Of a DNA stretch of 64,000 bases, positions 36,601 to 48,525 are shown piece after piece. The translations under genes and the position numbers were made by a program. The notes beneath the pieces are model-generated. The model did not search any database, was not told the DNA's origin, and worked only from the letters and a program-made list of their open reading frames with translations. Source of the stretch: Turnera subulata (Eukaryota; Streptophyta; Magnoliopsida; Malpighiales; Passifloraceae); contig JAKUCV010000973.1 of NCBI GenBank assembly GCA_028386065.3, positions 131,810 through 195,809 of the forward strand, given 5' to 3'. The stretch's first letter is position 1. Each line of letters starts with the position of its first letter.

Positions 36601-39110
36601 TGTGTCATATTTATCAGGTAACGATAGCTTACATAGAAACTGCTGGAAGCACCGTGACTCGGCAAAAAGCTCTGAAAGAACAATATTTTTTCAGTTGCAA
36701 ATGTCCCCGCTGCATTAAAATGGTAACCTCTGCATAAAGTTTACATGAATACCTTCCGGTTAGTTTTGCGGCACCCTAGATTAGTGTTAGAACAGGTTCA
36801 AAAAAAAATTAGTGTTAGAACTCTGTGGACATCATTTTATGAGTAACTTGTGACTCAAAGTTAAGCCAAAGGTCGATGACTTGGCAAAGAAAGAAAAGGT
36901 AAGCCTTTTTTAAATCCGGGAGAGGAAAATATACTTTGTGTAAATTATAGCTCAAACTTAGGCCAGGTATGCATGGACTTAGCGAAAAGAAAAGGTAAGC
37001 ATCAGGATAGAAAAGTGTGCTTGGTTTCTGTGTACTCTTAGCAAAACTATTGACAGGAGACAAAAATGAATCTGAAAATAAGCCTAGAATGCAAGGCACC
37101 GCCCCACACACCACACCTCCCCCGTGCCACCCCACCAAAAAGTGTGTGTAGAAGGTTGCATATAAGGAGAACATGTAAGAGTGATGGAGATATTTTTGTT
37201 TTGCCAGCTAATAATGCTTATGCTTTATTGAAGGGTCAATTTGAGGACATCCATGAAAGTGCTATTTTGGAAGGTTATAGGTGCAAAGACGATGGATGCG
37301 ATGGTTTCTTGCTTCGTGATTCTGGTATGAGATTAACTGTAAGGCACAATAAACTTGGCTCTGAAGCTGCTTTAATCTCCCTTTGTTTGTGCATGAAGAT
37401 GACAGAGGATTTACATGCCAACGGTGTGGCATGCTTAGGAGCAGGGAAGAGATTAAAAAAATAGTGACTGAAATAAAACAACTACAGGCTTTAGATGGGG
37501 CTCCTAAATCCACTTCTTCCAATGGTATCCTTTCTAGTTGTTCCTGATCTATTAAACACTTCTACCCAGTAATTCATTGTTTTGGTTGTTACTTTCTCTT
37601 TTCACCTGATTTTCTATTCTTTTTCCTGTAACCTTTTCTTTCCTATATCATGCAAGAACACACTGCGATTTGTGAAATGATTGAATATGTGAAATTCAAT
37701 TAAGACAAAGGCATTTGATCCCTAACTGAGCCAAGATCACCAGCTAATTATCTCAACATACAAGATGATTGAGAAGCTTCAAATGAAACTGTACCATCCT
37801 TTTTCAATCAGCTTGATGCAAACTCGAGAAAAACTACTTAAGGTAGTGCCTCAAATCTCTTTTGTTTGTCAACTAGCTATTGTATGTCTCGGTAGATATT
37901 ATTAATGACATAGAGCTCCTTGTTGCGGCAATATGCACTGAACATGAGCATGTGGATGTTATTGAAACCAATTTAATTTGTCGTTTCAGATGTTCATGGA
38001 ACGTGAAGACTGGACAGAAGCTCTATCGTATTGCAGATCAACCATTCCTGTGTATCAAAGTACCATGCTCCAACTTGAATGTCCAGTAGGAGATTAAGGC
38101 TAATTTTCATTGTTCTGAGCTCTTTAATATTGCATTGTAGAGGCATTTAAGGCTGATTCCTATAGATCTTCAAGATTCAAAGTTTGAGTCATGAAAATAT
38201 CTGCTGTTTTGGAATGATGGTGAAAATGCAAAGTTGAAATAAGATAACAATTCCCTTACATATGTTCTAGGCTTGAAACTGGACCCTTTGGTGGTGCTGT
38301 TTATCGAGTTTCTTGACCATATATAATGCTTTTATATCTAGTTGTGTGTTCTTTAGTTTATTTGCTTTTACTTTTTTTTACTTTGACCAACTGCAAAGTC
38401 ATTGCTGCCTGCTCACATTTGGTGCTTGTATTTTTTATTATGTTGCAGAAGTTTATCCAGAATGTCATCCTTTGCTTGGACTGCAATACTATACCTGCGG
38501 CAAACTCGAGTGGTTAGTGCCTTTTGTTAAGCTCAGATTGTATTATTGTATAGTATCCTTTTTGTATCCTTGGAATGGGTATCCTTTTTCTCCAGCAAAC
38601 AACTCTGATGTCTTTCATTCCAAAGGTACCCGCAAGAAAAAGGTTTGTGTAAGGTTAGTTGAATTTATACTTAAAACGGTTGGGATACTGATACAGTTGC
38701 ACATCTTACCATTAGTTGCAAAATCTCATCACGGTATGATTTTTGTCTGCCCAATACTTTCAAACATAAATGTTTGGCATAAAATTTGGCCTTAGCTGAA
38801 AGGATCTGTAGTGACAGGACTGTCATAAAGTAATTAAAAAAAAAAAAAGAATGGCTGTCTCACAATCCTTGCACCGGTTACCGTGTGAAATAATTACCTG
38901 TGTTGATAGTATCATCCCTACAGCTGATTTTATCTGTGTTACAGGTTGCTGGGTCACACAGTTGGTGCTATTGAATCACTAACAAAGGCAGTGAATATCC
39001 TTCGAATTACTCATGGTACAAGTACTCCTTTCATGAAGGAGCTTATGATGAAGTTGGATGAAGCACGAGCTGAAGCTTCTTACAAACTTTCTTCAAGAGA
39101 AGAGGATTGA
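33694..39110 (+). CDS. ASHR1: SET-MYND histone-lysine N-methyltransferase ASHR1 (SDG37), 14 exons
   Basis: Exons: 33694-33793, 33930-34078, 34179-34313, 34430-34484, 34629-34747, 35155-35243, 35324-35405, 36618-36722, 37234-37324, 37399-37524, 37736-37842, 37990-38059, 38449-38512 and 38945-39110. Phase holds throughout to 485 residues, close to the roughly 480 of the Arabidopsis protein. Seen: the split SET start (GRCLFTTRDFYPGEVIIR), a MYND zinc finger with CDGC, CSAC, WYCSTACQ and HRLEC (about 50-90), the SET core motif INHSCLPNA (about 212-220), TIAYIETAG, the post-SET cysteines CKCPRC, a second Cys cluster (CKDDGC...CQRC) and a helical TPR-like C-terminus. The family is SMYD-type and is presumed to methylate histone or other lysines. 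Substrate in plants is not settled. Confidence 0.95.
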
Positions 39111-39116
39111 ATTAAT

Positions 39117-39232
39117 GTGAATATCCTTCGAATTAATTGTGGAACGGGTACTCCTTTCTCAAGGGAGCGCTTATGATGAAGTTGGATGATGCATATGCCG
39201 AAGCTTCTTACAAACTTCCATCAAAGAGATTC
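39117..39232 (+). repeat. Decayed tandem duplicate of the last ASHR1 coding exon
   Basis: Starting seven bases after the ASHR1 stop, about 116 bp repeat the 3' half of exon 14 (38991-39105). Matches include GTGAATATCCTTCGAATTA, CTTATGATGAAGTTGGATGA and GAAGCTTCTTACAAACTT. Indels and substitutions put it out of frame. It lies in the presumed 3' UTR. A further short echo (AACTTCCATCAAAGAG twice near 39212 and 39244) and two 33-bp repeats (39331-39363, 39364-39396) follow. Confidence 0.85.
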
Positions 39233-39698
39233 TCAAAAAAAAAAACTTCCATCAAAGAGGAGCGAATTCTTTCTTCTAATTCTTGCTAACTGGATATCTG
39301 CTAACACTGACGCTTATCTTGAGCTTCAAGCAATGCCTGCTAAAGGTGCAAAGCTGCTTCCAGCGATGCCTGCTGAAGATACAAAGCTGCCCCTGCAGAA
39401 GGAAACAAAAGAAGTGGACCAATTTTTTTATTATCAATTGAACTGTTCTTTTATTTCTCAGCACATGGTATTGGTTAGCTGAATTAAGAGCCAAGAATGC
39501 ATTTTCAACTTCAGTCGCACGGTCACACTGATTAGAAATGATATTAATTGTTATCCAATATGCTTTGTATCACTTGTCTATATCCGTAGTTAGGCTTATC
39601 TATAGTTACTGATAGAGCTATTCTGATTGTAATTCTATCACTTACAGTTATATATGCCCGGATGACCAATGTGAATGGCATACTGAATTGCACTCTTT

Positions 39699-39783
39699 TT
39701 TTTTGTTACATAGAGAATCTTATTCTAAATGCTAAACTAATCAACACTGTTGCGGTTCGAACCCACGACCACAAGTCGCAGGC
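39699..39783 (-). mobile_element. 5'-truncated SINE with 17-bp target duplication
   Basis: Exact direct repeats ACTGAATTGCACTCTTT flank the segment (39682-39698 and 39784-39800). On the minus strand the 85-bp insert begins GCCTGCGACTTGTGG, contains a tRNA box-B-like GGGTTCGAACCGC and ends in an A run. The box A part is absent, as expected for a 5'-truncated copy. The long, exact duplication and terminal A run point to LINE-driven retroposition. Confidence 0.8.
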
Positions 39784-40091
39784 ACTGAATTGCACTCTTT
39801 ACACACTACTTGAGTTGGAAAACAGTTTTCTCTCTCTGCCCGTTTCTAGGTCTGACTTTGTTTAGCAATCGGGCATATTTCTGAGATGTCATGTGTGGTC
39901 AATGATTGGCAAATTTATTTGGCCCGCTTGAAAATTTGTATTTGCCTTCCGTTTTATATTTGGGTTTCGTTGTTAACCATTTATTTACCTTGTTGTTGGA
40001 AACTTACTACACTGATACAGCTTTTTGCTCAAATCTCCCAGCACCCTTTTGGCTGGTGCCATGGAGCATGGTCTATGCAATGAATGCATGA

Positions 40092-40206
40092 CTAGTACAC
40101 CCGATTTACACGGGCTCGGAATTTGGGATTTGGTTATATTATAATTATAATTTTTGTACAACATAATATTATTTATTTTTAAAAGTATAAATTAAAACGT
40201 GGTAGA
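40092..40206 (-). mobile_element. Helitron 3' end, minus orientation
   Basis: Read on the minus strand, the sequence ends with a hairpin (CCCG, seven-base loop, CGGG), a short spacer and CTAG followed by T. This is the Helitron 3' signature. The body runs right and appears interrupted at 40206 by, or fused with, the next Helitron-like element. Confidence 0.45.
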
Positions 40207-41447
40207 TCTACCATATTAAAAATAACAAAGCATATTGATATCTATTTTTCTGCAAAAAAATAGAAATAATAATTAATTAAATTAATTAAGTGAATATAGG
40301 AAAAATAATGATGAAAATGCATTAAAAAAACATGCAATCAATATAAATTGGAAAATATTACTCCCCTTGTAGAGAAATCTAAATACTCTTCTTAAAATTG
40401 CCCACTAGTAGGAACCATGCAAATCAAAGTTAGTTTTTTAGTGTATGAATTATAAAAAAAATAATATTATTAGGAAAAAAGTTAATCATTATCTTATCAT
40501 TATTTTGGAAAAAAAATAAAAATAATAATTCAAAGAAGATGCTTTATCATCATCTTATCATTATTTTTAAAAAGAGGTAAAGAAAACAAAATAAAGATGA
40601 AAATAAAACATCCATCCCATATGAAGTCACATGTCTTGTTTGCATTCTCGCTTAAACTATTAGGTGTCATATATATATAATAGATGGCTAAAGAAGGAAA
40701 AATTATTAGATCCAGAATATATTAATAACTTCTTAACAACAAAATTGTCTCATTGCTCCACTTATAATTTTTTTTCTTTCAAATCTAGCAATGATTAATA
40801 CAATTCTTTGTTTTACAATCTCTTCTTATTGTTTGGGACTTAATATTTTTGTTAGTTTACTGTATAAGATTTTTAATTGGGGAAATATTATGAAGATGAA
40901 TTGAGTTGTTAGTTTTTGATACTTTTCACAAATAACTGCAACCACATGTTGTTATAAATCAGTTTGTAACAAAATATATACAATTTGGGTGAAAATAATA
41001 ATAATGAAATGTTATGTTTTTTTTTTAACAATAATGAAATACTATGCTTGAAAGCTCAAATTCTCACACGAGACGGGGAGAGAGAAGGAGAGAGAGTGCG
41101 TACTTGGACTGGATTGAGGCTGAAAAATTGGGTTTTTCCGTTTATATACATCATGGGTTTTGGGCATCCACAAAAAGGAGCAGGGGCAAATTTGGGACGG
41201 AAATAGTGCTGTCCATGGGACTGTGTTCTGTCCCATGTGTTTCAAGTGGACGAGAAAAATCGTTTTTGTCCCAAACGATTAGGACGCGCGTCCCGCATGA
41301 ACAGTGTGTCCAGCCATCCAAACATCCACCCTTTAGGCCTTGTCCACTCTCTTACCCCCATAGTTGATTTTATATCATTAATATATCTAACTATTTTGAC
41401 TTTGTGAAAATTAATAACCCGCAGCAAAAGCGCGGGCATTATGCTAG
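40207..41447 (+). mobile_element. Non-autonomous Helitron (Helentron-free small type), putative
   Basis: The proposed 5' end is TCTACCATATTAAAA after an A (40206). The 3' end has a GC hairpin (CCCGC...GCGGG at about 41418-41435) followed by CATTATG and CTAG, with T next (41448). Helitrons insert between A and T without target duplication, which fits. The 1.24-kb AT-rich body has no helicase. The 3' end is the better supported; the 5' end rests on a short motif. Confidence 0.5.
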
Positions 41448-41880
41448 TACTACAAAAGAAGAAACTGATTGACAAAGAAATTAGGGAAAAGTTATGGAAT
41501 TGTTTTCTTGCCTGCCGTTGTAAATGTTTGATAATTGTCCTTATCAATCTGCCAAGCTACAATAGAGAAGGCCATCATTTGCTGGAGCAACTCAGAGAAA
41601 CCAATCTTGCGGGTTTTCCCTTCCGCACCAGTGGATAGTGCTCCCCCACAATCAACTGAAGACAATGTTGTGAGCTTTAGAAACAAAGAGGAGTCCAAAC
41701 TGATTCCAAACAAATATTTGAAATTTCAAAACAAGTTTTGTCTGTATTCTTATCCAAAACGTGAGCCAAAACTTCTTTTCATGGGGAAAAGTTTTGGGAT
41801 ATTGCAGTGATAAGAGAGCAAGGAACCATTTCTCAGGAAGGTGCAGGACTTCAAGCATTCCAAACAAATGTTGCTTTTTC

Positions 41881-42169
41881 ATGTTTGGTACAATTTGAAA
41901 TGGAATGAAAATCCCAATCTTAGATAGGGGAATAAATGGAATCTTGGTATTATGTTTGGTTTAAATTAGGTTTCCAAACCATGTTTTCACGAGACTGGTA
42001 TTTTTTTCTTTTTAAGATATGAAGGAGATTGAGCGAGCAACAAGACTAAAATGAGAATACCACGTAAAAAAGAGTCATCCCATTCTAAGAAATGGGAGGA
42101 GATGGTTAACGAAGCAACAAAATAAACTGAGAATCCCAATCCAATTCCATTTCAGCGGTAACCAGACAT
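41881..42169. mobile_element. Small inverted-repeat element (MITE), superfamily unclear
   Basis: The left end ATGTTTGGTACAATTTG and the following AAATGGAATGAAAATCCCAATC match, inverted, the right end (complement ATGTCTGGTTACCGCTG, then AAATGGAATTGGATTGGG). The arms are imperfect and about 40 bp long. The two sides do not show a clear target duplication. Confidence 0.5.
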
Positions 42170-42542
42170 ATTGAAGTAATCGATAAGTTTTCTAGCAAGC
42201 TACAACAGATGACAGTTCTAATCACTCTGAAATCTAGTTTTCTGTTGTGTCCCATTTCTTGAACAAATGACTATGCAACTTCCGCGCTAAGTAAAATTGT
42301 CATTCGTCATTTTGTTGACCCACTGCACCCTCTGGGGGTGAGGCCTAAACTCCAAGGGAGATGCATGCTACGAGTTATTGAAGCATCATTCCTCTAATAC
42401 ACGAAGCATAATCACACAACACAGATAATTACATACTATTTCACAGAAGGCATGATTTTGGTTTTCCCACAATTCTCTGGTTAACAATGAGCTTCCCAGG
42501 TTTGACCCACTCACACACTAAGCTATTTGCCTGAACATATCC

Positions 42543-45500
42543 CTATTCACTTTCCAGCTTTGATAAACATTCATGTAGCTGGAAGCAAAGCCTGGACATT
42601 TTGGACAGCAACTTACACTGTTGACTCTGCAATGTTAATGACTGAGATGTTACAGATGTGACTGGATCTCTCAATAGCTGTTGGAGCTCACAATACAGCA
42701 TATACGCTTCCTGGTTGCTACTACAAGCTTCAGCCACGAGTTGAAGCAGTTTAAATCCTGGTTCCTGAGACGGGGATGGCTCAGGCTGTACTTGGGGAAC
42801 AAGAAATGGATGTTGAAGCAGTTGAGGGATCCTCCATCTTTTATTGCGATCCCAGGCAAGGCACTTTTTCATTAGATCAAGAAGCCACGGGTTGGAAACT
42901 GGTTCATAAGTTATTTCATAGTTCGGATCAGTTATAACTTTAAACTTGGCCCAGAAAGTCTTGTATTCTGCAAAGGGAGTTCTTCCATATACCATTTGGT
43001 AGAGTATGCAACCAAGCGACCAAATGTCAGATGGTCGACCACACTTTATTGTATTTCCATTTTCATCAGTCTCGTTGCACATGAAAGCCTCAGGAGACAT
43101 ATAGCTTAGAGTACCCACCTACAAAAGTAGAATATGAAGCAATGAGCAAAAAGATCAACATGCTCCTCTCAACATTATGCAGTGTCTCTCAGGTGATCCT
43201 GCACCATATGAGACACGGCAAACTAGGTAATATATTATTTGGCCTGTATATCTTAGCTGATCTTGTGAAAAAAAAACTAATAGAAAAAAGTTCAGGTACG
43301 ACTTTCTCAGTATGACTACCACAAAAACAAGTATCACTGTACAACCAATACAAGTTGGGGGCATTCTTTATCCATATGCATACTTCATGGTCTATATGAC
43401 TGTGTAGGTGTGTGTTAGAAGAAGCGTGATGGTCATGCGTCCACTACTGCAATTACTTTTCACCAAAAAAATTCATCCTGACATATGAAATAGTATATAC
43501 TGAAACAGAATCATTCAATAATGCAACACTTCCTAAAGAAGTATAATTCAAGTCAATCAGTAGATAACACACTGCAAGCATATTAACCAAAAAAAATACA
43601 ACAAGCATAGGCTCAGCAGAAGGACAAAATGATGAATTTTTCTCCAAATTGAAGAATACGAAACTTATCAATCCTGCAAACATTAAAAAATAAACATGCT
43701 GAAAAAACTATATTATCTTTGGAAATCTGCATACAAGAGAAAGATATTGATTTTCCTCTGATTTTTGGAAATAAAATATAAATTTTAGATGGAGGCAATA
43801 TTATAATAACAGTAAATAAGTACAGCACTTTATTGTATTTTAATTTTTTGAACTGCTCCATTTTGAATGTTTCATTTTGTACTTTTTATGATAATATGGA
43901 TCCAAAAGCAAAGCAGTTAAAGAAATAAACAAAGGGTAACTTTTATGCCGTCTGAAGCATAGCATATTGGTTATCTCTTTAATTATTCTCCAATCTGAAT
44001 CATTGTCAGCATTATTGGGAATTCGGGCAATAAATATAAAGGAGAAAACCAGAAATAAACATGAATGCAACCGCCTCTTGCACATATGGATTAAATTGTG
44101 CACCCAAGTTTCATAAATATGAAAACAAATGCAATGAATCCAAAAACAATATCAAGAAGCCAAAGGCAACATATTGACCTAGGAACATCTAGCTGCTGGT
44201 CACCAGAGAGTTGAGATATGATCACAATTCAAATGAATAATGACATGGAAATCAATATATAACAGATGTTACCTGCGAGTCCCTCTGGATGTTAGTTGTA
44301 TCACTATTTATGGCTTTGGCAATACCAAAGTCGATCAATTTTAGAGAACCTTTGACGAGAAGAAAATTAGCTGGCTTCAAGTCAGAATGCACTATACGTT
44401 CCTCATGTATGGTGTTGACAGCCTGAAGTATTTGCTGCGAACAGTCAACAAATAATCTCAATTCACAACCTCCAATCAAATGAATAAGACTGACTACCAT
44501 GCCAAGTCTAGTGATTACAGACTAGAAAGTTCAGCCACCTTTTTAAGATCATTCAAAGTTGGTAGAATACTGAAACCAAACAATCCATCCACGATAATCC
44601 TCTGGATACGCAGACTATAGACACACAAATTGCAACATCTCCCAGTTTATAAAAATACAAAATGTGAGAAAAACAAAATTAGGAAACAATTTTCTCTCAT
44701 CTGGGTTTCAGTTCATATCCAGAATATGAACACTGGAATCTTTAAACCATTTGTGTGATGATTATTAAAAGGGTATTTGTAGATATATAATAGGATGAAT
44801 TATTGCAACCTACTGCTTAGTGATTCTTCTTCCATAAAAAATTCTATTGCTTTTCTTTGCTTGTGCCAGGAAATCATATAAGAAGAGAAGAATTGAAACA
44901 GCCAACAGTGACACTAGGGAAAAACCAGGGCATATTGCTTCTTTGAGTAACAAAAAAACCATCCATAACTTTTCAAGGTGGCTGATTCTGGGATGCTAGC
45001 AATAGTACCAGCTAAGCTACAAGCCCAGACCATATGGTACTGTTTTTGCCTTCCAGTTCGCTATGCACTATCTGTCGTGGTTACCAATTTTCTTTACTAC
45101 CCAAATCTGTCTCAATTTCTAACCTACTTCAATTTTACTGAAGACCTTAGTTTTCTCACTTCCTATAACTGGTACTACCATATTTAAGCATGGCCAGATG
45201 AACCCTAAGTGCCAAAAATGGCCGCACTTTGCCATCTCCTCTCTATCTAAGTTGACAATCCCCTCTTATCCCCCATAATGACAAAATGTAGATGACTTAC
45301 TCTAGCCTAACTCTTCACTTGGATTAAAGTATATGGGTTTCTCATGTGATGTGCGTTCCATAACTCTAGTTCATTGACCTCTTCGCGACTCATCTGACAG
45401 AACAGTAAGCATATGATGCTGGGGGCTTGAACAGAGAAACCAGTAAAAATAGTAAATGAATGATGAAGAAAGCATTACAACAAACAAAAAAGCATCATGC

Positions 45501-48208
45501 AAAGTAGGTTTAGCATCAGAACCTGCCAATAAAATCTAAGCCAATTCTCATCTATGGTCTGGCTAGAACTTTCCATTTCCTTCCATTTCTGGGACAGCAT
45601 GCGAGCCAGATCAATTTCCCCATATTCAAGGACCATATATATGTGCCCATCATCCTTGACTCTTCCATCTTTATTGTTCATGGAGCCATTCATGACTTCA
45701 CGGAGCAAAGTTTTGTCTGTGACCTAAGACAGACAATCAGTAAGTATATTTGGAACAAATCATTCCGTTTTTTGGTAGAAATTTTGGAATAAATCATTAT
45801 GAAGTTCTAGTAACAGAAGAATCGTGTGCTCCTATGTCACAAAAGTTCTGATATTTAACCGAGGCCACTTAACATCAAATTTTTACTATCAAAGATGGAA
45901 CCAAAATTTAATGCACCATTGTTTTCATGATGAAAGTTTTTGAAGCAGCTTCTTATATTTAATAGCAATGTCGAATTTAATTGGGAGAACATTCCAAGTA
46001 TATAACAAATGCACACAGATATCAAAAAGACAATATTAAGTATTCAATTGTGTTAATCTGCAAAAGATATATGAAGCTAGAAGTGAGTACCTCATAGTCT
46101 ATCAATTGAATGATGTTGTCCTTCCCCTTCAATTTATTTAGATACTCAATTTCTTGACAAAAACCAAATGCAGTTGCATAATCACGACCTTTGAGCTTGA
46201 TTTTCTTGAGTGCATAGATAGTACAATCTGACGAAATGACTTTGTGGACCTCACTGCTTCCTCCACTACCTATCTTACCTAGCCTTTGATAGAGCTTCCC
46301 ATTAACTTTAAAGAACAGATCAGGGTCATAAGACTTCTTGCGTGGTCCTGATGAACTTTTACCAGTCGCAACCTTTTCATCTCTTTCTGGCTTTGAAGTC
46401 TCCAAGTTCACATCTGAAGATAGATTTTTAGATAGTGAAGCCTGATGCGGATCAGCACCATCATTCCGCAAAACTCTTGCTTTAATTGACTTATTATCAA
46501 CATTAGAAGAATTATTAAGAATGTCAGGTTCCTTCATTATCGCTATGCTCTGTTGCCCTTGGGCCACATGGCATTCATTACATTGGGCATCAGTAGTAGC
46601 TGTACCAGGACATCTTTTAATGGGTTTCTGGTCAACTAGCATTCCACTTGCCTCCTTTAATGAAGGATATGACAGCTGCCCCACATTTCCTCGGGCGCCA
46701 TTATGTGAATTCAAATTAAGATCTTCCAAAGGTTCAACAGCTGCTTGAAAACCAGTTTCTGGATATGATCGTGAGCAGTGAGTTGTGGAGTTGAGCATGG
46801 GCGCTGAGTAAGAATGAACAGAAGTTGTAGTAGCATTTGACCTCCCAACAACAGAAGATTGAGTATTAGGTTGACCTAAAAAATTTTCTAGCTGGTGCAT
46901 CTGGTCCTGAGCAGCCATTGTCCCTCTTGATAATGCAGAAACTCCTCCATCGGACCTCAAGGTGATTTCAGATTCAGTTTTTAGGAAGGTCTGGTGCTTT
47001 GCTTCGTCATTCGCAGCATTCAATTCCTCAACTTGGTTGTTTGTGTCCCATTCCATATCTGCAAATGCATGTGAACCCATATGAGAAGATAAGCTGTCCA
47101 ACCCATCATTAGCCCCTGCATGTTAGAACAGGAGGGATGCATATATACCTAGAGCTATAACAGCTAATTCAAGCATTAAACTTTTATCACAAAGTCACAT
47201 GGGTTGAGGCTACATGAAAACGAACTCAAGAGTCACATGGCATCACCAAAATTGTTAGATGCTTTACCACCAAATGTCATACAAGTAATATTCGTAAGAC
47301 CCTATAAATCTACAAAGCCAGAAACTTCAATTCCATCCACTGTTGATGAGAAGATGGCAAAGAAAGAAGGGCTACATGATTCAGCAGCAGCACTAAGCAA
47401 GAAAAAGAAGGGAGTAAAAGTTAATACCCTGGAAAGTGACATTACTTGCCACTGAGAACTGGACTTTTCTCTTAACATCGCCATGTTGAGAGTCGAGGCC
47501 CGACAAGGGCATCATCACATTATGACGCTCTTTACCATGGAGAGAAGGAGACCTGGGCGGCTGCAACTGGGCATGAGCATCAAAAGTCTCGTCAAATGTC
47601 TTGGTCAAGGTACCGGAAAGAGGAGGAGTGACTAATGCATCGTCATCCTGAGTTTCCCTAACAGCAGAAACCGCTACAGCAATCGAATCTTTGACACTGT
47701 AGTATTCCTCTTGTGGCTTTAATGCATCATCCTGAGGCTGAGACTGCTTCCCGCCTGCGGCTGCGCGTGCCGTGGATTCCTTAGTGGGACCTACTACATT
47801 CCTCGAGGCCTCGCGTTGGGTTCCCGATCCCACCATACGCCTGGGCCTGATACTATTCATCTGCATTGTTCCTGAATTTTGATTTTTCAATATATTTTTT
47901 TTAAGAATAACGCAGAATTAAGATTTTCCTTCTTTTTTTTTTAAGAACAGAGAGCATTAACAAAAAAAAAACTACAAGGGAGGAGCAGAGATTAAATCTT
48001 GTTTGGCACTTAATTTTGTGAAAGGAAGAAGTGAGGAGGGGTTACCGATGGGGCGGTGGCGCTTGAAAGCAGCTTGAACATCCCGGAGTAAGTCCGGGCC
48101 GGAGGAGGAGGAGGAGGAGGAGGTAGAAGATGACGTGGTGTCGGCGTTGTTGGAGCGAAGGGAGAAGAGAATCTTCGCCGTGACCGGAAGGTTAGCCTCC
48201 CCGTCCAT
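42543..48208 (-). CDS. MPS1: MPS1/TTK-family spindle-checkpoint protein kinase, six exons
   Basis: Exons: 48208-48046, 47871-47428, 47115-46091, 45723-45523, 44434-44273 and 43118-42543. Splice borders and phase give 856 residues. The N-terminal 470 residues are low-complexity and Ser-rich (a [13 protein letters not shown] run near residue 27), as in plant MPS1. The kinase domain runs from about residue 475: glycine loop [11 protein letters not shown], catalytic Lys in [10 protein letters not shown], catalytic loop [10 protein letters not shown] (about 626-635; HSD replaces HRD, as usual in MPS1), DFG in LIDFGIAKA (about 646), [22 protein letters not shown] and HPFLVPQ. The family acts at kinetochores to enforce the spindle checkpoint and, in Arabidopsis, also affects meiotic spindles. 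The start is the first ATG of the frame. Confidence 0.95.
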
Positions 48209-48525
48209 GGGTGGATCTGAACGGCATTTCTGCCCCGGAGAGAGCAAGCCTTATGGTGAAATTAGGGTTTCACTTCCACGGATCCATTTAGTGCAAGGGA
48301 TGCCAAAATTATCTTTTCAGTGTAGTGAGATTTAAAAGTAAGAGACAGACACAGCAAGATGAATAGAGAGAGAGAGACAGCAGTAGAGAATTTGAAATGT
48401 GTTGGTTGGCGGGCGCCCCTGCCGCTGTGGGCTAGACTTTCTCTTTTACGAGGTTTTTTTGGTTTTGCTATTATTTACTACTACTACTAGTCTAGTAGTA
48501 TTTGCCTCTAGTGGAAGAAAATAAA

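Noticed and set aside
39746..39770. tRNA-gene-like GGTTCGAACCC word
   Set aside because: There is no acceptor stem, anticodon arm or box A; it belongs to the 85-bp SINE.
46521..46748. Plus-strand frame opposite MPS1 exon 3
   Set aside because: It is a complementary-strand shadow of the MPS1 coding exon.
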